Of a DNA stretch of 64,000 nucleotides, positions 49,222 through 56,607 are shown one piece after another. Source of the stretch: Streptomyces griseoviridis (GTDB taxonomy: Bacteria > Actinomycetota > Actinomycetes > Streptomycetales > Streptomycetaceae). The notes under the pieces were generated by a model. The model was not told the origin of the DNA. It made no database searches and saw only the letters and a program-made list of their open reading frames with translations. The position numbers and the translations under genes were made by a program. The stretch covers positions 1 through 64,000 of the forward strand of contig BMSM01000021.1 in the NCBI GenBank assembly GCA_014649155.1, written 5' to 3'. How positions within the stretch are numbered: the first letter of the stretch is position 1; each line of letters begins with the position of its first letter.

Positions 49222-49810
49222 CGGTCCGGCCACGGACGATGCCGATGAAGTCCTCCACCAGGTCGGTGTGCGCGTCCTGCGGCCAGGACAGCGCCACGCT
49301 CGACTGCGGGGCGTCGGTGACCGGACGGTGGGTGAGGTCCTTGCGGTGGTGCAGCCGGGCCAGCGACAGCGGGACGACCAGGACGCCCACCCCGGCCGCG
49401 ACCAGTTCGACGGCGTCCGCCGTGGTGGCGGGACGCTCGACCGCGGGCCGGCCCGGTGGCCGCTCCCAGTCCAGGACGTCGTCGAGGGGGTGGAAGACGA
49501 CCTCGTCGGCGAGGTCCGCCGCGGTGACCTCGTCGGCCGCCGTGACGAGGTGGTCCCTGGGCATGACCACGACCGTCGTCTCGGTGTAGAGGGGGATGGC
49601 GCTCAGGACGTCCCGGTCGACGGGCAGCCGTACCAGGCCCGCGTCCGCGTCGCCGCCCCGCAGCGCCCCGGGCGCCTCGGCGGCGGTCACCTGGGACAGG
49701 GAGAGCGGGACCTCGGGCCGCCGCTCGCCCCAGATGCGCACCCACTTGCCGGGCATCACCCCGGGGACGTACGCGAGGCGGAACGGGTGCGGGGCTTCCG
49801 AGGCTGTCAC
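49031..49810 (-). CDS. Stand-alone LysR-type substrate-binding domain, basic tail
   Basis: A 259-residue protein matching the effector domain of LysR regulators (FRLAYVPGVMPGKWVRIWGERRP, then DADAGLVRLPVDRD and VVVMPRDHLV) but lacking the N-terminal helix-turn-helix. The last roughly 60 residues are a low-complexity Lys/Arg/Gly/Ala tail (KPGTGKQTGTGKQAGAGKQ) that could bind DNA nonspecifically. It lies divergent from a DUF5997 gene with two HTH-like repeats, suggesting a split sensor and DNA-binding pair. The 3' part overlaps the convergent DUF4142 frame. Regulatory role inferred, not shown. Confidence 0.8.
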   Translation of the reverse strand: MTASEAPHPFRLAYVPGVMPGKWVRIWGERRPEVPLSLSQVTAAEAPGALRGGDADAGLVRLPVDRDVLSAIPLYTETTVVVMPRDHLVTAADEVTAADLADEVVFHPLDDVLDWERPPGRPAVERPATTADAVELVAAGVGVLVVPLSLARLHHRKDLTHRPVTDAPQSSVALSWPQDAHTDLVEDFIGIVRGRTVNSTRGRRPATPEPGKDEARRKPGTGKQTGTGKQAGAGKQAGAPARRGAARSGARRGRPRRRS

Positions 49811-49915
49811 CCGGCCAGGTTACCGACCGGGCGGCGGCCCCGGGCACCGCCCCGGCCGGCGGACCGGGAGACGGCCCTGGTCACCGGCGTGGTCAGGACC
49901 CGGTCATCCGCTCGA

Positions 49916-49921
49916 TACCCT
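49916..49921 (+). promoter_or_regulatory. -10 box for leaderless DUF5997 transcript
   Basis: TACCCT ends 7 bases before ATG 49929, with no ribosome site, consistent with a leaderless mRNA. Confidence 0.45.
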
Positions 49922-49928
49922 GGACGCC

Positions 49929-50318
49929 ATGACCGAGCACCAGAGCACCCAGACGATGAAGCCCGCGACCGCGGCGAAGAAGCTGGGTGTGTATCTCGAC
50001 GCCACGCCCGCCGAGTTCCGCGAGGGCGCCGTCACCCGCGCCGAGCTGAACGCCCTTCAGGCCGATCCGCCCCAGTGGCTGCGCGACCTGCGGCGCGACG
50101 GCCCGCACCCGAGGCCGGTGGTCGCCGCGAAGCTGGGTGTCTCCATCGCCGGTCTGCGGCGCGGCGGGATCGACGGGGCGCTCACCACGGAGCAGATCGA
50201 GGCGCTGAAGCAGGAGGACCCCGAGTGGCTCCGGCGGGAGCGCGCCACGCAGGCCGAGGTCCGCAAGGAGTCGGCCCGCGTGAAGAAGCTGCACGCCGAG
50301 CGCGCCGAGCGGGACTGA
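49929..50318 (+). CDS. DUF5997 family protein with internal duplication
   Basis: A 129-residue soluble protein of the actinobacterial family DUF5997. Two 40-residue units align clearly: residues 16-55 start AKKLGV and end WLRDLR; residues 66-105 start AAKLGV and end WLRRER. Each looks like a helix-rich, HTH-like module with a central A(V/L)T segment. The C-terminal 24 residues are highly charged and helical. It is divergent (118-base gap) from a LysR-type effector domain lacking a DNA-binding part. The HTH assignment is my reading, not established. Confidence 0.8.
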   Translation: MTEHQSTQTMKPATAAKKLGVYLDATPAEFREGAVTRAELNALQADPPQWLRDLRRDGPHPRPVVAAKLGVSIAGLRRGGIDGALTTEQIEALKQEDPEWLRRERATQAEVRKESARVKKLHAERAERD

Positions 50319-50331
50319 TCCCGCCGCGGGC

Positions 50332-50823
50332 TCAGCCCTCCGCCTGCTGTTCCGTCCGGCTCCACGCGTACTGGAGCCAGTCGGAGACGGCGACGGCGCT
50401 GAGCCCCGCGCACACCAGCTTGGCCGCCCGGGGTGTCCAGGCGTAGGAGGCGACCAGCCCGCCGGCCACCCACGCGGAGGTGCAGAACGGGCAGGACACC
50501 AGGTCGCCGACGGCCCGGCGCAGGCCGCTGCCCCGCGAGGCGTCGTTGACCTCGGTGCCGTGGCTGTCCTCCTCGCGCCGGGTGAAGGGCGCCCTCAGGA
50601 AGCTCGTGACCTTGTCCTTGGTGAGCAGCCGGGACGCCTTGAAGGTGGCGGTGCCCAGCAGCAACAGGTCCCAGGGCGGAACCCCGTCGGGCAGCCGCAC
50701 CCCGCGCCGGTGCGCCGCCCACGCGAAGACCCCCAGCCCGGTCGTGAAGGTGGCCGCCAGGGCGGCGTATCCGCCGAGGGGCGTGCCCTCCTCGTCGCCG
50801 TAGCTCCGTTCGCCGTCGGTCAT
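50332..50823 (-). CDS. DUF1360 membrane protein
   Basis: A 163-residue protein with about three hydrophobic segments and the DUF1360 hallmark DLVSCPFCTSAWVAG, whose CxxC may bind a metal. An N-terminal helix (LAATFTTGLGVFAWAA) and the segment GTATFKASRLLTKDKVTSFLRAPF are also typical. The function of the family is unknown; members are found in spore-forming and filamentous bacteria. Its ATG overlaps the stop of the DUF2267 gene (ATGA), so the two are co-translated. It is convergent with the DUF5997 gene. Confidence 0.83.
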   Translation of the reverse strand: MTDGERSYGDEEGTPLGGYAALAATFTTGLGVFAWAAHRRGVRLPDGVPPWDLLLLGTATFKASRLLTKDKVTSFLRAPFTRREEDSHGTEVNDASRGSGLRRAVGDLVSCPFCTSAWVAGGLVASYAWTPRAAKLVCAGLSAVAVSDWLQYAWSRTEQQAEG

Positions 50824-51284
50824 CCGTGCCTCCGTGGTGCCTTGTCGCCGCCGTTGCCGGTGCCGGCCCGGCCGGCTGTTCCGTCTCTTCTGCCGGCGTG
50901 CCGTTCGCCCGTGCTGCCGAACAGGTCCGCCCAGTCCGCAGGGAGCTGGTCCAGCAGGTGGTCCACCTGGCCCGCGGGGACGGTGTCGGCGACCGTCGAC
51001 AGGACGGCGCCGGCATCCCACTCCGCGGTGCGCGGGCGCGCGCCGGTCCGCCGCGCCACCCGCCGCAGGAACTCCTCCCGGTCGAACGGCTCGGGACGTC
51101 CCCGTTCCGGCCGCAGCGCCTCGTCCAGCGGGGCGGGCAGCTGGGCGGCCAGATCGGTCGCCTCCCCGGGGACTATCCGGGAGCCGAGGACCCGCAGAAC
51201 CGCCTCGGTGACCTGTTCGGCCTCCTCCTGGCTGTGGAACTCCCCGCGGTCACGGACCCGGGTCAGGAACTCGTCCGCCCTCAC
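50820..51284 (-). CDS. DUF2267 domain protein
   Basis: A 154-residue protein with the helical DUF2267 domain (about residues 1-130). Two similar units are seen: EFLTRVRDRGEFHSQEEAEQVTEAVLRVLGSRI and EEFLRRVARRTG, each followed by LPAPLDEAL- or LPADWADLF-like segments, which resemble halves of the domain. A Gly/Arg-rich tail follows. The role is unknown. Start GTG 51284 has GAGGAGG 6 bases upstream. It forms an operon with the DUF1360 gene. Confidence 0.83.
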   Translation of the reverse strand: MRADEFLTRVRDRGEFHSQEEAEQVTEAVLRVLGSRIVPGEATDLAAQLPAPLDEALRPERGRPEPFDREEFLRRVARRTGARPRTAEWDAGAVLSTVADTVPAGQVDHLLDQLPADWADLFGSTGERHAGRRDGTAGRAGTGNGGDKAPRRHG

Positions 51285-51353
51285 AACGTGCCTCCTCGCT
51301 AGATCCCCCCACGGGTGCCCGTCGCCCGGACGGCATAACCGGTGAGGCCGCTC

Positions 51354-52523
51354 TCATCGGCGGCCGGGTCCGGCTCCGCGCGCCGTCCGGGCCAGGGCGA
51401 GCGCCAGGCCGACGGGGTCGTCCCGGAACAGGGCGTGTCCGGCGGTGACGCGGGCGCGGCGGGCCGGCCCCTCCGGGGTGAGCCGGCGCAGCGCCGCCAG
51501 CAGCCCGGCGTCGTCCCCGGCGGCCTCGGAGACACCCAGCGCGGCCATGGCGCGGACGCCGTCGGCGCCATGGCCGGGGATCGGGCGGTGGCCGACGACC
51601 GGCAGCCCGGCGGCGAGCGCCTGGACGGCGGTCTGGCCGGCCGCGTTGTCGACCAGGGCACGGGCCGCGTGCAGCAGGCCCGGCATGTCGGTCACCCAGC
51701 CCAGGGCGAGGGCGCCCGGCACGCGGGACAGCTCGCGGCGCAGCGTCTCGTTGGCGCCGCACAGCACCACCGGCAGGAAGCCGTGGCGGGCCAGCAGGCG
51801 GACGGTGGCGTCCGGGCGCGAGGCGACGCCCCAGGCGCCGGACGCCAGCAGGACCGGGGTCCGGCCGGGCGCGTGCCGGTCGAACAGCCGCCGCCAGCGC
51901 TCCGCGCCCGCCGCCCCGGCGCGGAAGGCCGGGTCCACGACGGGACCGCACGTCCGGGCCGGCACGCCGGTGTCCCGGCGGACCGCGCGGGCGGCCTCCT
52001 CGGTGAGGCACAGGTACTGGTCGTTGCCGGGGTGCAGCCACTGCCGGTGCGGCACGAAGTCGATCACCAGGACGGCGCTCGGGACGGAGAGCAGGCCCCG
52101 GGCGCGCAGATGGCCGGTGAGCTGGGCGCCGAGGTGGAAGACGGGGACGACGACGTCCGCCCCGGTCCCCGCGGCCAGCTCGCTCAGCCGGCTCCCCGCC
52201 AGCCGGGCGAGCGGTGTGCCGCCGGGGCGGCGGCCGGGACCGGGCCGCAGGAACAGCCGGTACAGCGCGGCGTACGCCCAGGGGAAGTGCCGTACCGATC
52301 CCCGGTAGAAGTGCCGCAGCCCGGCGCCCAGGCCGTACGGCAGCAGGGTGAGGACGTCGACGACGGTGGCGTCGCCGCCGCGTTCACGCGTCCGGCGGAC
52401 CAGTTCGGCGGCGACCGTGTCGTGGCCGGCGCCCATGGCGGCGCTCACCACCAGCAGCCGCCCGGCGGGCCGCGGCGCGGCGGGGGCCGGCCGGCGGGGC
52501 GTGGACGAGCTGTCGGGGCGCAC
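51354..52523 (-). CDS. Glycosyltransferase, MGDG synthase/MurG-like
   Basis: A 389-residue GT-B glycosyltransferase. The N-terminal SAAMGAGHDTVAAELVRR is the glycine-rich loop of the MGDG-synthase-type domain, and the C-terminal domain has VDNAAGQTAVQALAAGLPVVGHRPIPGHGADG, the nucleotide-sugar site. It probably glycosylates a membrane lipid or a polyprenyl-linked substrate at the cytoplasmic face. The start is uncertain: GTG 52523 is chosen, but a GTG at 52550 is possible; neither has a strong ribosome site. It is divergent from an SDR gene, with a 160-base gap. Confidence 0.82.
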   Translation of the reverse strand: MRPDSSSTPRRPAPAAPRPAGRLLVVSAAMGAGHDTVAAELVRRTRERGGDATVVDVLTLLPYGLGAGLRHFYRGSVRHFPWAYAALYRLFLRPGPGRRPGGTPLARLAGSRLSELAAGTGADVVVPVFHLGAQLTGHLRARGLLSVPSAVLVIDFVPHRQWLHPGNDQYLCLTEEAARAVRRDTGVPARTCGPVVDPAFRAGAAGAERWRRLFDRHAPGRTPVLLASGAWGVASRPDATVRLLARHGFLPVVLCGANETLRRELSRVPGALALGWVTDMPGLLHAARALVDNAAGQTAVQALAAGLPVVGHRPIPGHGADGVRAMAALGVSEAAGDDAGLLAALRRLTPEGPARRARVTAGHALFRDDPVGLALALARTARGAGPGRR

Positions 52524-52683
52524 GGCGTGGGGGTAGCCCGCCCCCCGCACCCCAAACCGCCTCAAGATGGGCGTTTCGGATGCACCCGGCTGGATACTCC
52601 GTCAGCGCCCGTCCCGCCGGACGCCGGGCGCCCTGGTGGCGGCCGCTCCTGAGGTGTTCCGGCCCGCACCCGAGGTGGTTGGC

Positions 52684-53556
52684 ATGGTCTCTGTGTTCTC
52701 CCGGCCCCGGCCCCCGCTCGCGCCCACGGCCGCCGCGGCCGGTGCGGAGCCGGCGCGGGAGTTCGGGCGGGCGGGCCGGGCGGGCACGCGGACCGGTGCG
52801 GCGCGAGTGACCGGTGCGGCGCTGGTGACCGGTGCGTCCTCCGGCATCGGCGCGGCCCTGGCCCGGCGGCTCGGTGCCGAGGGCACCTGGGACCTGGTGC
52901 TGACCGGCCGCGATCCGGAGCGGCTGCGCGCGGTCGCCGACGCCTCCTCGGCCAGCGCCCTCGCCCTCGACCTCACCGCACCCGGTGCCGACCGCCGGCT
53001 CGCCGACTTCACCCTGGCGACCGTGGGTCCGGTGGACCTGCTGGTGGCCGGTGCCGGGGTCGGCTGGGCCGGGGAGTTCCGCGAGATGCCCGCGCACGCC
53101 ATCGACGAGGTCCTGGAGACCGACCTGACCGCCACCCTGCGGCTGGTGCGGCTGCTGCTGCCGGACATGGTCGCGGCGGGGACGGGCCGGGTGGTGCTGG
53201 TCGGGTCGCTCGCGGGCTGCGTCGGGGTGCGCGGCGAGGCCGTGTACTCCGCGGCCAAGGCGGCGCTCGGCGCCTTCGCCGACGCCCTGCGCCAGGAGCT
53301 GCGCGGGACCGGGGTGGGCGTCACCCATGTGATCCCCGGGGTCGTGGACACCCCCTTCTTCGAACGCCGCGGCGCGCCCTACCGGCGTTCCCGCCCCCGG
53401 CCGGTGCCGCCGGAGCGGGTGGCCGACGCCATCCGCGACACCGCGGTGCGGCGGGGCCGGGACGAGGTGTACGTACCCGGCTGGCTGCGGCTGCCGTGCC
53501 GGGTGCGCGGTGCGACGCCGGGTCTGTACCGGCGGCTGGCCGCCCGGTTCGGCTGA
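52684..53556 (+). CDS. SDR family oxidoreductase
   Basis: A 290-residue classical SDR preceded by a 40-residue Ala/Arg-rich N-terminal stretch. The dinucleotide site is VTGASSGIGAALARRL, and the catalytic residues are in LVGSLAGCVGVRGEAVYSAAKAALG (Ser, Tyr, Lys). GAGGTGG precedes ATG 52684; codons further upstream lack a site. It ends 9 bases before a transporter gene, so they are co-transcribed, with a polysaccharide deacetylase further along: possibly an envelope-related set with the divergent glycosyltransferase. Confidence 0.86.
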   Translation: MVSVFSRPRPPLAPTAAAAGAEPAREFGRAGRAGTRTGAARVTGAALVTGASSGIGAALARRLGAEGTWDLVLTGRDPERLRAVADASSASALALDLTAPGADRRLADFTLATVGPVDLLVAGAGVGWAGEFREMPAHAIDEVLETDLTATLRLVRLLLPDMVAAGTGRVVLVGSLAGCVGVRGEAVYSAAKAALGAFADALRQELRGTGVGVTHVIPGVVDTPFFERRGAPYRRSRPRPVPPERVADAIRDTAVRRGRDEVYVPGWLRLPCRVRGATPGLYRRLAARFG

Positions 53557-53565
53557 GCGGGCTCG

Positions 53566-54477
53566 GTGCACGTCCTCACCGTCGTCCTCGCCCTGTGCGC
53601 CGCGCTGTCCAACGCCGCCGCGTCGGTGCTGCAACGGCGGGCCGCCGCGGCGGACGCCGCGGACGCGGCACCGGGCCACCCGGTCCGGTGGCTGCTGCGC
53701 CTGGTCCGGGACCCGTACTGGGTGGGCGGCGCGGCGCTGCTCGCGGTGACGACGGTGCTCCAGGCGGCGGCGCTCGCGGTGGGATCGCTCGCCCTCGTCC
53801 AGCCGCTGATGGCCAGCGAGCTGCTGTTCACCCTGGTGGTCGGCAGCGCGGTCTTCCACCACCGGCCCGACCGGACGACCTGGCTGGCGTTCGGTGCCCT
53901 GGCCGTCGGGCTGGCCCTGTTCCTGGGCGCCGCCGCGCCCTCCGAGGGACAGGACACCGCCGTGCCCGGCCGGTGGGCGACGGCCGGCCCGGCGGTGCTC
54001 TGCGCGGTGGCCGCCCTGGCCGCGGCCGGCCGGCTGGCCCGGGGTGCCGCGCGGGCCGCGCTGTTCGGTTCCGCCTCGGCGGTGGCGTTCGGGGGGACGG
54101 CCGCGCTGCTGAAGGAGGTCACCGGACGGTTCCCGCAGGGCGTGGGCGCCGTCCTCACCCAGTGGCCGCCGTACGCCACGGCGGTGGTCGGCGTACTCGG
54201 CTTCCTGCTGTTGCAGAGCGCGCTGCGGGCCGGGACGCTCGCCGCCTCGCAGCCCGCCCTCACCCTCGGTGACGCGCTGACCAGCGTGGCGCTGGGCTGG
54301 GCTCTGTTCGGGGAGGAGATCGCCCTCGGCGTACGCGTCCTGCCCGAGCTGCTCGGGGTGGCGCTGATCGGCCTGGGCAGCGTGGGACTGGCCCGCGCGC
54401 CGTCGGTGCACGGCACCTGGGACACCGCGGCGGCCCTCGACGGTCCGGGCGGCGGGCCCGGCGCGGGGCGGGCATGA
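53566..54477 (+). CDS. DMT-superfamily (EamA-like) membrane transporter
   Basis: A 303-residue protein with about nine to ten hydrophobic helices and no signal peptide, of the drug/metabolite transporter type. The N-terminal VVLALCAALSNAAASVLQRRAA and the repeat-like second half (PPYATAVVGVLGFLLLQSALRAGTLAASQPALTL) are characteristic. The substrate is unknown. Start GTG 53566 lies 9 bases after the SDR stop. A repeat-rich gap separates it from the deacetylase gene. Confidence 0.83.
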   Translation: MHVLTVVLALCAALSNAAASVLQRRAAAADAADAAPGHPVRWLLRLVRDPYWVGGAALLAVTTVLQAAALAVGSLALVQPLMASELLFTLVVGSAVFHHRPDRTTWLAFGALAVGLALFLGAAAPSEGQDTAVPGRWATAGPAVLCAVAALAAAGRLARGAARAALFGSASAVAFGGTAALLKEVTGRFPQGVGAVLTQWPPYATAVVGVLGFLLLQSALRAGTLAASQPALTLGDALTSVALGWALFGEEIALGVRVLPELLGVALIGLGSVGLARAPSVHGTWDTAAALDGPGGGPGAGRA

Positions 54478-54520
54478 TGCGGGGCGGGAAGCGGAACGCG
54501 TCGCGCCCGACGGCCGGAGA

Positions 54521-54615
54521 GACCGCCTGGCCGCCCGGCTGCCTCGCGGCCCGGCCGCCTGGCCGCCCGACTCCGACTGTCTGGCCGCCTGACTGTCTGG
54601 CCGCCTGGCCGCCCG
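54521..54615 (+). repeat. Short tandem and interspersed repeats in a 5' leader
   Basis: The 15-mer CCGCCTGGCCGCCCG occurs exactly three times (54523, 54555, 54601), and GACTGTCTGGCCGCCT is repeated head to tail (54575-54590, 54591-54606). The array fills the gap before the deacetylase ribosome site and is not coding on either strand as far as I can judge. It is likely to fold in the mRNA leader. Confidence 0.7.
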
Positions 54616-54634
54616 GGAGAAAGGAGACGGACGG

Positions 54635-55432
54635 ATGATCGACGGTGACCGGTCCCCCGCCGTGCGGGCCGTGTGCGTACTGGCTCCGCTCGCCGCGGCG
54701 CTGGCGCACCTCGGCCCGGCGGCGACCTGGCTGCCCGGGCCGCGCCGCCGCTGGCTGCCCGCCCTGGCCGGCCGGGGGCGCCCGGACCATGTCGCGCTGA
54801 CCTTCGACGACGGACCCGACCCGGTGTCCACGCCGCTGTTCCTCGACGCGCTGGACGCGCTCGGGGTGCGGGCGACCTTCTTCGTGCTGGGCGGACGGGT
54901 CGCCCGGTGCCCGGACGTGGCCCGCGAGACGGTCCGCCGGGGCCATGAACTCGCCGTCCACGGCTGGGCGCACGACCAGCCCTGGCTGCCGTCGCCGGGC
55001 CGGGACGCCCGCGAGCTGTTCCGGGCCGCGTACGCGGTCGCCGACGTCACCGGCCGGTGGCCGCGCTGGTACCGCCCGCCCTACGGCATCCTCACCTCCG
55101 GACGCTGGGCCGCCGCCCGGCGGGCGGGGCTGCGGCCGGTGCTGTGGACGGCGTGGGGCCGGGACTGGACGCCGCACGCCACACCCGCCTCGGTCCGCCG
55201 GACGGCCGCGGCGGACCTGCGCGGCGGCGGGACACTGCTGCTGCACGACACCGACCACGCGTCCGCGCCGGACAGCTGGCGGGCCACGCTGGGCGCCCTG
55301 CCGGAGATCGTGGCCGACTGCCGCGCCGCGGGCCTGGCCCTGGGCCCGCTCGCCGGGCACGCGACGGCCAGGACGGGCGCGGCGGCGCTCACCGGGGCCA
55401 CCCCGGCGACGGCCTCCACGGGGGCGGTCTGA
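54635..55432 (+). CDS. Polysaccharide deacetylase family (NodB-type) protein
   Basis: A 265-residue NodB-domain protein. Motif 1 (LTFDDGPDP, catalytic Asp and metal Asp), motif 2 (HELAVHGWAHD, the His ligands), motif 3 (RPPYG) and motif 5 (LLLHDTDH) are all present. It would remove acetyl groups from a glycan or peptidoglycan sugar. The N-terminus (AVCVLAPLAAALAHL) is a short hydrophobic helix that may anchor it. AAGGAG lies 8 bases before ATG 54635. A 20-bp perfect palindrome follows as terminator. Confidence 0.88.
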   Translation: MIDGDRSPAVRAVCVLAPLAAALAHLGPAATWLPGPRRRWLPALAGRGRPDHVALTFDDGPDPVSTPLFLDALDALGVRATFFVLGGRVARCPDVARETVRRGHELAVHGWAHDQPWLPSPGRDARELFRAAYAVADVTGRWPRWYRPPYGILTSGRWAAARRAGLRPVLWTAWGRDWTPHATPASVRRTAAADLRGGGTLLLHDTDHASAPDSWRATLGALPEIVADCRAAGLALGPLAGHATARTGAAALTGATPATASTGAV

Positions 55433-55433
55433 G

Positions 55434-55473
55434 GGAGGGGCGGCTCCCCCGCGCGCGGGGGAGCCGCCCCTCC
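55434..55473. terminator. Bidirectional 20-bp palindromic terminator
   Basis: A perfect palindrome of two 20-base arms (55434-55453 and 55454-55473), GGAGGGGCGG to CCGCCCCTCC, fills the whole gap between the convergent deacetylase and XdhC genes. It should terminate both transcripts. Confidence 0.82.
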
Positions 55474-56607
55474 TCAGGCCGCCGTGTCCACCAGGGACTC
55501 CCGGTGGATGGGCGTACCCAGGCCGGTCAGCGGCGTCCCGGTGCCCCCGCGGCGGGCGGCGACGATCTCCGCCGTGATGGACAGGGCCGTCTCCTCGGGG
55601 GTGCGGGCACCCAGGTCGAGGCCGATCGGGGAACGCAGCCGGGCCAGTTCGCGGTCGGTCAGCCCGGCCTCGCGCAGCCGCCGGGTGCGGTCGGCGTGGG
55701 TCCGGCGCGACCCCATCGCCCCGACGAAGGCGACCGGCATCCGCAGCGCCTCGGTCAGCAGCGGTACGTCGAACTTGGCGTCGTGGGTGAGCACGCACAG
55801 CACCGTCCGCGCGTCGGTGGCGGTGCCCCGCAGATAACGGTGCGGCCAGCCGACGACGACCTCGTCGGCCTCGGGGAACCGGGCGGCCGTGGCGAAGACG
55901 GGCCGGGCGTCGCACACGGTGACCCGGTAGCCGAGGAACTTCCCCGCGCGGACCAGCGCCGCGGCGAAGTCGACGGCCCCGAAGACGATCATCCGGGGCG
56001 GCGGCACGCTCGACTCGACCAGCAGCGTGAGACCGCCGGGGCAGTGCGAACCGTCCTCCGAGACGCCGACGAGGGCGGTGCGCCCGGCGTCGAGCAGCGC
56101 GCGGGCCTCGGCCGCCGCCGTCCGGTCCAGGTCGGGGTGGCCGCCGAGGCCGCCCTCGGCCGGCCCGTCGGGCCGGACCAGCAGGGCGTTCCCCAGCAGT
56201 TCCGCCGGTCCCTCGACGACCCGGGCGACGGCCGCCGGACGCCGCTCGGCGGCGGCCGTGAGCGCCTCCGCGAACACCGCCCGCCAGGGCGCGTCCGCGC
56301 GGACCGGCGTGACCAGGACGTCGATGATCCCGCCGCAGGTCAGGCCGACCGCGAAGGCGTCCTCGTCGCTGTACCCGAACCGTTCGCGCACCGCGCGGCC
56401 GTCCTGGAGGGCCTGGACGCACAGGTCGTAGACCGCGCCCTCCACACAGCCGCCGGAGACGGAGCCGATGGCCGTGCCCTCCCCGTCGACGGCGAGGGCC
56501 GCGCCGAGGCCGCGCGGGGCGCTGCCGCCGACCGAGACGACGGAGGCGACGGCGAAGTCCCGGCCCTCGGCGGCCCAGCGGCGCAGCTCACCGGCGATGT
56601 CAAACAT
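55474..56607 (-). CDS. XdhC/CoxI family maturation factor
   Basis: A 377-residue XdhC-type protein that binds the molybdenum cofactor and delivers it, after sulfuration, to the hydroxylase encoded upstream. The N-terminal XdhC/CoxI domain has VASVVSVGGSAPRGLGAALAVD and SGGCVEGAVYD; the C-terminal Rossmann domain has MIVFGAVDFAAALVRAGKFLGYRVTVCDARP. Its start overlaps the end of the large subunit gene (56600) by 8 bases. It is the last gene of the four-gene operon. Confidence 0.9.
   Translation of the reverse strand: MFDIAGELRRWAAEGRDFAVASVVSVGGSAPRGLGAALAVDGEGTAIGSVSGGCVEGAVYDLCVQALQDGRAVRERFGYSDEDAFAVGLTCGGIIDVLVTPVRADAPWRAVFAEALTAAAERRPAAVARVVEGPAELLGNALLVRPDGPAEGGLGGHPDLDRTAAAEARALLDAGRTALVGVSEDGSHCPGGLTLLVESSVPPPRMIVFGAVDFAAALVRAGKFLGYRVTVCDARPVFATAARFPEADEVVVGWPHRYLRGTATDARTVLCVLTHDAKFDVPLLTEALRMPVAFVGAMGSRRTHADRTRRLREAGLTDRELARLRSPIGLDLGARTPEETALSITAEIVAARRGGTGTPLTGLGTPIHRESLVDTAA

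Noticed and set aside
54480-54634. Additional small gene in the repeat-rich leader
   Set aside because: The open frames just read the repeats, and the only ribosome site belongs to the deacetylase.
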